Below, one piece after another: positions 11,598 to 21,846 of a stretch of 64,000 nucleotides of DNA. The number at the start of each line of letters is the position of its first letter. Within the stretch, counting starts at the first letter, position 1. Below the pieces are notes generated by a model. It did no database searches, was not told the origin of the DNA, and saw nothing but the letters and a program-made list of their open reading frames with translations. Source of the stretch: Raffaelea ambrosiae (lineage: Eukaryota; Ascomycota; Sordariomycetes; Ophiostomatales; Ophiostomataceae); the NCBI GenBank assembly GCA_002778195.1, contig PCDI01000001.1, positions 62,001 to 126,000 of the forward strand, read 5' to 3'. Both the position numbers and the translations under genes were made by a program.

Positions 11598-12356
11598 TTT
11601 CTGGTCGATAAGAAATGCTGTCCGACTGTATTTGACTTGGTCGCTCTTCCTTTCTTTAGGTTAGATAAAGCCAATGCAATTTCGCATGCTTGTTCTGTGC
11701 GGTTCTTGTATTTCCTGGTTTCTGCCTCGCAAACGCATACAATGCACTCGTTCATATGTTCCCAGCAATCTTATGGAATCGTGGGGCAGAGTGGTCTTTT
11801 TTTCCTCTCGCTTTCTTTCTGTTTTCTTCTTCCTTTTTCCTTTTTTAAAAATCCATTTTTAGCCGGTCCGGATCGAGGACGTTACTCGTGCCAGGGCCCC
11901 ACCTTTTGACCCGAAAAACAATTGGGGCCCTGGCACGAGTACCTGGAGACTTTGTCTGGGGATTTGCCCCGCATTTCCCCGTGCCGACTCTACCTTCCTC
12001 GGCCATCAGAATTTGCCGAGGGACGATGGCAAGGCAAGGCAAGAGCCCGACGCGGGGGTTGCTACAACATGCACCAATTGGCCAATGAAAGCATTTGGAA
12101 CCGGTTGTCCGCTGCCGATGACGTCCGCCACGAAGCGGCTTCCCTCGGTTCATTCTGACGTTTTGTGAAGTGGGATGTGTGCGTTTGACGCAGATACTTT
12201 AGGTCTGTGGGGTTGAAGCGTTTTGTTGATGGGTGTCCTTCACATTGCTTGCTCTTCATCGCCGGTTTGTGAGGCAAGCGGTTGTCTTTGTTTCTTTTGC
12301 AGACATCTTCGTCCTCGACTCTCATATTTCATTCGCAGAGCCATCATCCTTTCATC
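11598..12356. promoter_or_regulatory. Shared divergent promoter of the methylcitrate genes
   Basis: A 759-bp region between two genes transcribed away from each other. It holds a pyrimidine-rich run (about 11792-11861), the perfect 19-bp inverted repeat described separately, and no convincing coding sequence. Co-regulation of the two genes is expected from the layout. Confidence 0.6.
11883..11941. repeat. Perfect 19-bp inverted repeat, 21-bp spacer
   Basis: Left arm 11883-11901 (TACTCGTGCCAGGGCCCCA) and right arm 11923-11941 are exact reverse complements; the spacer is 11902-11922. The arms are GC-rich and could extrude as a stable hairpin or bind a dimeric regulator. It lies 286 bp upstream of the lyase start and 416 bp upstream of the synthase start. 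A transposon-end origin is not excluded, but no target-site duplication or transposase is seen. Confidence 0.9.
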
Positions 12357-13912
12357 ATGAGTGCCCGGACAACCTCGCGGGCCCTGGGCGCCTTTCGTGT
12401 AAGCCATCCCACCCAGCCTGGCAAACGGAAGCTCGTCTCTGTGGGCAGCATCTAACGAATGTTCTGAAGGTTTCCCGTCGCAGCGTGTTTACGATCCGAC
12501 CCAGATACTATTCTTCGTCTGCAGAGCCCGACCTGAAGACGACATTGAAGGAGGTCATCCCTGCGAAGCGTGAGCTCTTCAAGCAGGTCAAGGCGCAGGG
12601 CTCCAAAGTCATTGGCGAGCTAAAGGTAGAACAGACCATTGGTGGCATGCGTAGTCTCAAGGCTATGTTGTGGGAGGCTAGCGTGGTCGACCCCGATGAG
12701 GGCATTCGGTTCCACGGTCGCACAATCAAGGACTGCCAGCGCGAGCTGCCCAAAGGCGTAACGGGCACAGAAATGCTCCCGGAAGCCATGTTCTGGCTCT
12801 TGCTGACCGGAAAAGTCCCGTCTACTGCGCAAGTCCGTGTTTTCTCCAGAGAGCTAGCTGAGAAGGCGGAGCTGCCTGACTTTATCAACGTGATGCTGGA
12901 CAACCTTCCAGTCGACGTCCATCCGATGACCCAGTTCGCCATGGCTGTATCAGCACTCAGCCACACATCCTCCTTCGCAGCGGCTTATTCTTCTGGCTTA
13001 AACAAGGCAGACTACTGGGAATCAACATTCGACGACTGCATAAGTTTGCTGGCCAAGCTGCCAACCATCGCTGCCAAGATCTACCAGAATGCGTACCATG
13101 GTGGCGGTGCTCTGCCAGCAAAGGTCGACTTGAACCAGGACTGGTCTTACAATTTTGCCGCCCTCCTTGGCAAGGGTGGCAAAGAAAATGAGAACTTCCA
13201 AGATCTTCTGCGCCTCTATCTTGCCCTGCACGGCGACCACGAAGGAGGGAACGTCTCTGCACACGCCACTCACCTGGTTGGCAGTGCTCTGAGTGATCCA
13301 TTCCTCAGCTACAGTGCTGGTCTCCAGGGCCTTGCTGGCCCCCTTCATGGGTAAGCGTATACATACACATGTTTTGTCTTTTTCTCTTTTGCTAATTGTG
13401 AAACGCAAATGCATAGTCTCGCTGCCCAGGAAGTGCTGCGCTGGATTCTCCAGATGAAGGATTCTATTCCAGAGAACTATTCTGCTGAAGATGTCCGCAC
13501 GTACCTGTGGTCGACGCTCAATTCGGGCCGTGTTGTTCCTGGCTATGGCCACGGCGTTTTGCGCAAGCCGGATCCTCGTTTTGAGGCTCTCATGGACTAC
13601 GCAGCTGCACGTCCGGCCATTGCCTCCGACCCCGTTTTCCGGGTTGTCAAGGCCAATAGCGAGGTTGCTCCGCAGGTGTTGAAGGAGCACGGGAAAACCA
13701 AGAATCCATATCCCAATGTTGACTCGGCATCAGGTGTCCTATTTCACCACTACGGATTTCACGAGACCTTGTATTACACTGCAACATTCGGAGTCTCCCG
13801 TGGCCTCGGTCCTCTTGCGCAGTTGGTTTGGGATCGTGTCCTGGGTCTGCCGATTGAGCGGCCCAAGAGCATTGATCTCAGAGGCATCGTGAAGCTAATC
13901 GAAAAGGCTTAG
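12357..13912 (+). CDS. mcsA: 2-methylcitrate synthase, mitochondrial
   Basis: Condenses propionyl-CoA (and acetyl-CoA) with oxaloacetate in the mitochondrial matrix, the entry step of the methylcitrate cycle. Exons 12357-12398, 12470-13350 and 13417-13912, 472 residues. The 14-codon first exon (MSARTTSRALGAFR) continues into VSRRSVFTIRPRYYSSS, a clear mitochondrial presequence. Citrate synthase fold with the active-site blocks LHGDHEGGNVSAHATHLVG and GLAGPLHGLAAQEVL, with the catalytic His residues visible in both. The late Asp region is AAARPAIASDPVFRVV, and the ending is RPKSIDLRG. Overall wording matches the fungal McsA subgroup rather than housekeeping citrate synthase. It is divergent from methylisocitrate lyase and converges with the naphthol reductase. 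Confidence 0.93.
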
Positions 13913-14142
13913 AAGTCGCACCACTCTGTTCCCCAAGAAGCAAAATATATGATTACAAATAGATCATAAACTGGTTGTGTCGGATCTCGTTACCCTGTTG
14001 TGGACTAAATTGGAGGAATCTTCTATGGTGCGAATACAATAGAAATGAAAGCGATACAATAAAAATCAAATCAGCCATACTGAAATTGCAGACGAAAACT
14101 GTACACCTTGGTGGACGCAACCCTTCGTTTCGGTGCCGATCT

Positions 14143-15188
14143 TTACATGCAAGCCGCCCCATCAACCCCAAGAACCTTTCCATTGATCCATTCACCGTCT
14201 TGGGAAGCAAGGAAGGCCGCAACGCGAGCGACGTCGATCGGCAACCCAACTCTATGAAGAGGCGACCATCCAGCAGCATACTTATTGGTACCCCACAGTC
14301 AGAACCGAGTGTTTCTTGTATTATCATCAACTGCATGAATGACATATAGCATACCTCGTCAGTTTCTTCGTCGGTGAAGTCGATACCGCCCGGGATGTAT
14401 TCGCGGCACACTTTGTGATACATGTCGGCTGCGGGGGGAAAAAAAATGTCAAACCCCGTCCTTGTGGTCCTCTAATCTTGGGCGTGGGTGTCTTACTCTT
14501 AATGCCACCAGGGGCGACAGCATTGACGGTAATTCTCTTGTCGCCGAAATCTAGTGATGTTGGTAAAAACAACGAGACTAGAGTTATCAAAGAAACACCA
14601 AAGTGACTTACCGATAGCCATGCATCGTACAAAGGTCTCAATAGCACCTTTGCTGGCAGAGTAGACCGTGTGCTTTGGAACTGCTTTAGCCTGACCGGTA
14701 ATGGATCCCATCATGATCAAGCGGCCACCGACTTCAAGGTGTTTGTAAGCCTCGCGGGCGACGAAAAATTGGCCGCGGGTGTTGATGTTGAAAACACGAT
14801 CGAACTCCTCGGGGGTAACATCCTTGATGTGGCCAAAGCTGACAACGCCAGAGTTGGAGCAAACAATGTTCAGCTTGCCAAATATTTTTATTGCTTCATC
14901 GAACAAATGAACAATTTGTTCGACATCGGACACGTTTGCTTTGACGGCAGCAGCGTCAGACCCGCTCTTCTTAATGGCAGCAACAACCTCTTCTGCCGAG
15001 GCATCGCTGTTGGCGTAGTTGACAATGACTTTGGCACCGCGGCGGCCAAGCTCAAGGGCCATCTCACGCCCAATGCCGCGACCAGAGCCGGTGACGAGGG
15101 CGACTTTTCCGGCCAACGAGGCTGATGCCAAACCAAGAGGCCCGGGAATGGCATCGTATTTGCTGGAAGTGCCCGTAGCGGAAGGCAT
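14143..15188 (-). CDS. Trihydroxynaphthalene reductase-type SDR (DHN-melanin pathway)
   Basis: NADPH-dependent reductase of the tetra/trihydroxynaphthalene reductase group, which makes scytalone or vermelone in DHN-melanin synthesis. Exons 14612-15188, 14497-14550, 14355-14428 and 14143-14280, 280 residues (family about 270-285). The N-terminus SKYDAIPGPLGLASASL is diagnostic. TGSGRGIG at about 33-40 binds the cofactor. The catalytic residues are Ser in GSITGQAK and Tyr/Lys in YSASKGAIE. VAPGGIKTDMYH spans the second intron, and the protein ends GKVLGVDGAACM with the C-terminal Met typical of this group. The third intron uses an AAG acceptor. No polyketide synthase or scytalone dehydratase lies in the window, so the gene is not in a visible melanin cluster; a role in another aromatic polyketide is possible. 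Confidence 0.92.
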
Positions 15189-16556
15189 TGTTTTAGCAGA
15201 CAGTGGTGATGGTGATGGTATTGGTGATGGTGTTGGTATTGGTGCTGGTAATTATGGGTTAATATATAAAAAAAGATGTAGGGTAAAATGGACACTTGGC
15301 GACGCCTTTTTTTTTTCTATTGAAACTGGCACGAAGACGACTGGTCGTCCAAACTGGGTATGCAAAGCTGATGAGACAACACGAACACGGGCCGTTTCCA
15401 GTTTATTTGAAGCAGGGACAAGGAAATTTATATTCCTGCAAATCCAAAGTGTTTTTGGAAGCCATCGCAGCGAGCATGTGCCTCGCGGCCATAATGGGCA
15501 TAACGGGGTCCGTCGGATGATGTTGGAGAGTCCGCGAAGACAAGGCCGGACATTGATGTTGTGGTATACCGGGCGCCAACCCCGCTGGCACCGTAATTAG
15601 AACACTCTGCGACAAGCATGGCACTGCCGAGGATACTAAGTCGCTGTTGTCCGGATTGGTAAATGACATGAACACAGTTGGTAAAGGCTGTGCGGCAGAC
15701 GGTTGGTCTTTGCTGGGTCAAAGTTGTGGTAATTTGTTGTCGGTCGTGCACATTTGGGTGGAGGATCGCCTCTCACCTAAAAATGTGACCCCGCACTATT
15801 ACCGGAAATCCGGCTGGCTAACTTAAACGCAGACGGACTCTCGTGGATGTTTTCCCCCACTGGAGTCCGGACAGCCAGAAGGGCAAGGAGAAGCTTGCAG
15901 CTGAGACATGGGATTCTATTCTTGCGGGATGTGTCGATCGATCAGTATCTCGGAGCATCCCAAAGATGGGCAGAACGTGCCAGGGCATCGACAGCGGCCA
16001 GTGGACGCAGGTGACTTTACCATGCTCTGATCCCACGCCACCGTAGCTTGGAGACTGGAAGTTGAAAGGGAGAAACAGCACACCACAGTCCTGGCCCTAG
16101 AAAGGCAAGAACCGACAAGCCCGGCCGGGCGATAGTATGGAAAGCGACAGGCTGTAGCTCTAGTTTGACGGCCAACAGCCAGCGCAAACCCTAGACCAGC
16201 ACAAGCTTCTAAGTCTCGTTGTTCTATGGGGAGAGTCCATGAATGCTATCCTGCGGGTTTGGTCGAGGCATTCAATGGGTCAACCTGCTCTGGTCTCCAA
16301 TGGCCGGGAGAGAGCTGCGCAAGTTCTCGCTTCATTCTAAGTGGCCTCAGGCATTAAGCCTCGCCTAGCACTATTGTTGCCGCTAATCGCCGTATCTTGC
16401 TACTTGTATGTACATAGTAGTTAGCTCACACACCGCACGCCAAGACAAGGGCTGCAACAACCGCTGTTGTTCTCGCCCCCCCGATGTTTCTGACTGTATC
16501 GATATTACCTCTAAATTGCCATAGCCGGCCGCGACTACACCTAATTTCTCTCTCTA
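15189..16556. other. Intergenic divergent promoter region
   Basis: No gene supported. Apart from the hexamer repeat it contains one TACATAGTA copy (16411-16419). It serves as upstream region for both the naphthol reductase and the GH3 gene. Confidence 0.45.
15197..15250. repeat. Hexamer-like GGTGAT/GGTATT repeat in the 5' leader of the naphthol reductase
   Basis: About nine degenerate 6-bp units (GGTGAT, GGTATT, GGTGTT, GGTGCT) lie directly upstream of the reductase start; in the sense of the gene they read ACC-containing hexamers. Probably a 5' UTR microsatellite. Confidence 0.7.
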
Positions 16557-19500
16557 ATGCTCCAGCCGACTGAGCGACGTGACGAGCGCACTATTAATGC
16601 TCATATGGATCCCTCAAGACAGGGCCTACTGTCCCCTGGTAGCGATGGCTACCCATCCCTCGATGCCGACGAGGCAAGCTACTTCTCCGGTTCAGATGCA
16701 ACGGAACCCCCAAATGGCGACCCACTTCCGGCGAGCACCAAAAGCACGGCGAAGCATTCGCACCTGCCGCCATGGAAGGTGCGCTGCATCAGTCTGCGGC
16801 GCCTACGGTCCCGGTGTTGCATCATAGCGCTCGTTGTTGGTGGCATTGCTCTGACAGTTCTGACCGTTGGTGGCGGTTTGTTCTACAGAAAGGTCAGTAA
16901 AGAGCCGCCCTACGGACAGTCGCCACCGTGGTATCCGAGCCCCAAAGGGGGGACAGCCAAATCTTGGGCCGACAGCTATCAGAAGGCCTCTCTCATGGTG
17001 CGCCGCATGACGCTTGCTGAGAAGGTCAACATCACAACTGGCACTGGCTGGGAGATGGGCTTGGCTGTGGGAACTACTGGACCCGCCGTCTTTGTTGGCT
17101 TTCCGCAGCTGAGCCTGCAAGACGGACCGCTTGGGCTACGATTTGCAGATAATGCTACTGCTTTCCCGGCCGGAGTGACAGTAGGGGCCACTTGGAATAG
17201 AGACTTGATGTACCATCGTGGCAAGGCTCACGCAGCTGAGGCACGTGGCAAGGGAATCAACGTCATTCTTGGGCCGTGTGTTGGTCCCTTGGGGCGAATG
17301 CCAGCCGGCGGGCGGAATTGGGAGGGCTTTGGAGCAGACCCGTACTTGCAGGGTGTTGCCAGCGCCCAGACAATTCTCGGGATCCAAAGCGAGGGGGTGA
17401 TGGCGACAGTCAAACATTTTGTTGCCAATGAGCAGGAACACTTCCGCCAGCCGTGGGAATGGGGCCTCCCGCACGCTTTGAGTGCAAACATCGATGATCG
17501 CACTCTTCATGAACTCTACGCCTGGCCGTTCGGTGACGCCATAAAAGCAGGTGTTGCCAGTGTGATGTGCAGCTACAACATGGTCAACAACAGCTATGCA
17601 TGTGGTAACTCCAAGCTGCTTAACGGGATTCTGAAGGACGAGCTGGGATTCCAGGGCTTCGTCATGTCAGATTGGTATGTGCGGACTACGTCTTAAAAGC
17701 TCTTAACTGCATACCGAGATTAGTCTCGGAATCGACTGTGTCCCATTCTAACGTATCCGGGTATTAGGCTGGCCCAACGTTCGGGAGTATCTACCGCTTT
17801 AGCAGGTCTTGACATGACCATGCCCGGTGATGGTCTCCTGTGGCAAAATGGCAAGTCATTGTGGGGTCCGGAGCTCACACGATCTGTCCTGAACGGATCT
17901 GTGCCAATGGAACGGCTGAACGATATGGTCACCCGCATCGTCGCCGCTTGGTACAGACTCGGCCAAGACGATCCGGCTTCGTTTGATGGTTCTGGTCCAA
18001 ACTTCTCTTCGTGGACGCACAACACGACTGGCCAGCTGTACCCTGGCAGTCCATCCCCACAGGCTACAACTGATGTCAACAAATTCATTAATGTCCAGGG
18101 AAATCATTCCACTATCGCCCACAGGGTGGCCGCAGAGGGCACTGTTCTGTTAAAGAACGTGGACAATTGCTTGCCTATGAGCACCAATGGCATTACAGGG
18201 TCACGTCCTCATCGTCGGCGAGAAGACGCCGCCGCCGCGGCTAAGGCGCATACAGAATTGAAAGTAAAAATTGGGATATTCGGGGAGGATGCTGGGCCAG
18301 GCCATGGACCTAATTTTTGCAGAGATCGAGGTTGCAACCAAGGCACTTTGGGGTCCGGCTGGGGCTCCGGGGCAGTCGAGTTTCCCTACCTTGTTCCGCC
18401 AATCGATGCCTTGAGCGCCAGGTTCGACATGCATAGTGTAGAACTGGAGCAACATCTCAGTAACTATGCTTCTGATAAGGATTATGTGGATCTCGACATT
18501 TGCATTATCTTCGCCAATGCTGATTCCGGTGAAGGTTACCTTGCCTGGGACGGTGTGGGCGGTGATCGTAACGACCTCCTCCTCCAGAATGGCGGCGAGG
18601 ATCTCGTGTATACCGTGGCCCGAGACTGCGGTGGCGGTAGTGGCGAAGTTATCGTCGTTATCCACTCAGTAGGTCCCGTGGTTATGGAGCGATGGATTGA
18701 CTTGCCCAATGTCAAGGCCGTGCTCTATGCGAATCTTCCCGGTCAGGAAAGTGGCAGTGCCCTTGCCGACGTTCTGTTTGGTGCCATCAATCCCAGCGGC
18801 AAATTGCCGTACACCATCGGCCGCTCCCTAGAGGACTATGGTGCTGGCGGCAAGATCATGTATTTGCCCAATAGTATTGTCCCTCAGCAAGACTTCGGTG
18901 AAGGGCTTTACATCGACTACAGACACTTCGACAAGAAGGATATCGATCCGCGGTTTGAGTTCGGCTTCGGTCTCTCCTACACAAGCTTCGAACTGGGAAA
19001 TTTAACTGTACACGCATTGCGCCCAAAGACTGCCCTTCCTGCGCCACGGCCACCTGCTGCGGTACTTCCCCCGGAGTACGAGAACAGTATCCCTGACAAA
19101 AAGGAGGCTCTGTTCCCCAGTGGGTTTCGTCAACTGAAAAAATATGTTTATCCGTACCTAAATGCTGCCAGCAATGCTCCTCAACAGCCCTACTCTTACC
19201 CTGAAGGCTACGATATTGTCCGGCCTCCTTCCGGCGCGGGTGGAGAAGAAGGAGGCAATCCGGACTTGTGGGAGGCATACGTGGCTGTTAGTCTCAATGT
19301 CAGAAATGCTGGCACCCTTGCTGGCCACGCAGTGATACAGCTTTACTTGTCCTACCCTGACAAGTCAAATGATGCTCGAAATATTGAGTTTCCAGTGAAG
19401 GTCTTGCGTGGATTCGACAAGGTTTGGCTCAATGAGCATGAGACACAGTCTATCACCTTCAATCTTACTAGGCGTGATCTCAGCTACTGGGATGTAAAGC

Positions 19501-19589
19501 GTCAGAACTGGGTTATCGTTACAGATGGCAAGTACCAGTTCCTGGTAGGCCAAAGCTCAAGAGACCTGCCTCTCCAAGGCATATGGTGA
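16557..19589 (+). CDS. GH3 beta-glucosidase, type II membrane-anchored
   Basis: Hydrolyses beta-glucosides such as cellobiose at the cell surface. Exons 16557-17674 and 17768-19589, 979 residues; a second in-frame Met at 16605 would shorten it by 16. A cytosolic tail of about 86 residues precedes one membrane helix (about 87-110) flanked by RRLRSR, so the catalytic part faces out. GH3 blocks: LQDGPLGLR, RNWEGFGADPYL, KHFVANEQEH, and MSDW with the nucleophile Asp at about residue 372, split by the single intron. The second GH3 domain has FGEDAGPG and GQESGSALADVLFG, then a C-terminal fibronectin-III-like domain with YLSYPDKSN. Size and anchor resemble the BglE/BglF-type Aspergillus enzymes. 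Exo-glucanase or xylosidase activity cannot be excluded. Confidence 0.92.
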
Positions 19590-20367
19590 ACCCTACCATA
19601 GTAGCCAGCTAGGTGAAACTTTTGATCTATTTGGCTGTACCCAGATGCGCTGTTGTTTCATTCCTTGTCTGCAATGTTCCACGCGTACGACAGCGAACTA
19701 GATTTGTTACTCTTGTACTTTGTGGAAAGCGTATTCTCCAACTGTGCTCCTTGTTCTTTCTGTATTTCAACCCAGTAGTGTTTCAGGACGCTGAACAACA
19801 AGCAGTGTAAGAATAGCCTTTGGCAAGTAATTAAAGGTTTGGCAACCCGGTCTTTTTTCCCCCTTGCATATCGATGTTCTTGTTAACTCGTAAGTTGGAA
19901 TTTGTGCGTTTGTTTTATACAAACTCTACAGGGTGCCTTCATTGTTGCCGTCGTCATATCGATGTACCTTCCAGCTGCATTGGGAAACCCTTTGTTGCTT
20001 TATTGTTGGTTCACGTTTACCTTACGAGGCTCTTAGTCCTTTATTTATTGCGCCTCGTGGCAACGCCGGAACCGGAAGACGGGGCAAGGGAGCTTGCCAC
20101 TCAATTGTTTGCGTCAATAGCTACTGATCCGACATAATTTGTTTACAGCTGAATTTAGCCGTTAGTAGCGATGCTTCTCGCCACAGTCGTCGAGTTCATA
20201 TCTAGACTACGACCGAGTTTTTTGAACGTTGTTCTCCTGACAATCCAGTGAAGCCCAAGTGAAAACTACCATTCCAAGGTCATTCATTTATTCAATTTCG
20301 TCAAGTTCTATCTTGCACAAGTCCACTTCCCGAAAGACAAAATCTCTATTAACGACGATCGTTTACC
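19590..20367. other. Intergenic between GH3 gene and USP gene
   Basis: Nothing coding recognised; 3' flank of the glucosidase and 5' leader of the protease gene. Confidence 0.45.
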
Positions 20368-21846
20368 ATGGCAACCGATGACCTACGCCTGTCTACCTCG
20401 CAAACGGCTCCCGCCACTTTGTCTGGTTCGTTGAAACTCCCATCGGCCGATTCACCATTTGCACGTTGCCAGCGGCCAGCGACCAGCTTTCTGGGAAGTC
20501 TCCGCAGGGATCTGGAAACACCCATGCATGCAACCGTCGCACCAAAAGGCTTCGGTAACCCAAACGTGCTATGCTACCGCAATGCAATATTGATAGCTTT
20601 GCTCAATACCAACCGGGTACTGTCCTATTTGTTCATACAGGTACAGCAACTCCGGGCCCATTGCGATCCCCAGTATGCCAACCAAAAATTGGTTGCGCGC
20701 TTATACCACCTGGCAACTGCCTACTGGGACCCGGATGGATTGCACCCACTGGATAGGAGCGCGTCCTACGAGAAGATGTGTACCATGTTTTGGCGCTCGT
20801 GCAAATATTCCACCGATATGTCTCTTTCTGGCAACCAGACCTGGCTGAAGAAATGCGATTATCAGCTGGGAGAGCAAGCTGGCTCTGCATATATACCATT
20901 ACACAGGAGACAACAAGACGCTGCAGACTTTTTGCAATGGCTCGTGGAAACAATGTGTTGTCAGCCGACCCTTGTGGAGTCCGAGCTCAGGGGAGAAAAC
21001 TTCGGTTGTCGCTCTGATGCTTTATTCCACGTAAGGACGACGATGCGACTCGTGTGCCACAGATGCAGTCACCCTGTCCGTCGGCGGATTGCCAATGTTG
21101 ATGTACAGATTGGTCTCAAAGTGTCTGTTGTACAAGTACCGAGGTCGGACCAGAAACAACCATCACTTATAGACTATCTGGAAGCATATTTCAACGAGCA
21201 GCCCAACGACAAGGCACAGTGCCTGAGGTGTATGAAGCCCAACGTCGACATCTGGAAGCTGCGGCGACTTCAATCGACTCCGGAAGTTCTTGTCGTGCAC
21301 TTGACCCGCGGTATGATAAGTGGTGGGCATGAAAAGAAGTCATTGGTTGTGGTGGACATCCCCCAGTACATCGACGTCTCTCGCTGGTTAGAGCCACATG
21401 TTTTTGCAGCCGACAGCAAGGTTATTTACCAGCTGACCGCGGTAGTCAGCCACCGGGGCAAAGGTCTCAACAGCGGCCACTATATTGCTCATGTGCGTAA
21501 TGACGGGAGACTCGACGACAGTCAATTCGGCCAGATACGTCACGTACACGAGAAGCAGTTAGAGTGTGTCTGGGCACGTGTTAACGACAGCAATGTGTCG
21601 CACAATTTTGATTTCACAAGAATCAGCAACACGTCGGAGAGTCCCTCCTTTACGTCCGAGCACCTCGACTGGTTCGATCCTGTACTTGTGCTCTACGAAA
21701 AGTGTGCTGAGAAGTACGAGACTGATGGAGAGACCAATGAACGGGTATTTCAGAAGCCCATGAACATAGACATGGTGGATGACCAGCCGCTGGAGGACGC
21801 GTTGCCGTCTGAATACATTGGTGACTCGGTCTGGGCATATGAATAG
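20368..21846 (+). CDS. Ubiquitin-specific protease (peptidase C19), divergent
   Basis: Predicted deubiquitinase, single exon, 492 residues, start in a good context (ACCATGG). The Cys box reads GFGNPNVLCYRNAILIALLN, so the catalytic Cys and the following N-A are kept but the usual G-N-T before Cys is replaced. QQDAADFLQWL matches the QQDAxEF block. Two zinc-type CxxC pairs are seen: CHRC in the middle and CLRC after DKAQ. The His box is GLNSGHYIAHVRND, followed by WARVNDSNVS supplying the Asp/Asn. All catalytic positions are present, so activity is plausible. No accessory domain or membrane segment is visible. It does not correspond to a yeast USP I can name. Confidence 0.82.
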   Translation: MATDDLRLSTSQTAPATLSGSLKLPSADSPFARCQRPATSFLGSLRRDLETPMHATVAPKGFGNPNVLCYRNAILIALLNTNRVLSYLFIQVQQLRAHCDPQYANQKLVARLYHLATAYWDPDGLHPLDRSASYEKMCTMFWRSCKYSTDMSLSGNQTWLKKCDYQLGEQAGSAYIPLHRRQQDAADFLQWLVETMCCQPTLVESELRGENFGCRSDALFHVRTTMRLVCHRCSHPVRRRIANVDVQIGLKVSVVQVPRSDQKQPSLIDYLEAYFNEQPNDKAQCLRCMKPNVDIWKLRRLQSTPEVLVVHLTRGMISGGHEKKSLVVVDIPQYIDVSRWLEPHVFAADSKVIYQLTAVVSHRGKGLNSGHYIAHVRNDGRLDDSQFGQIRHVHEKQLECVWARVNDSNVSHNFDFTRISNTSESPSFTSEHLDWFDPVLVLYEKCAEKYETDGETNERVFQKPMNIDMVDDQPLEDALPSEYIGDSVWAYE

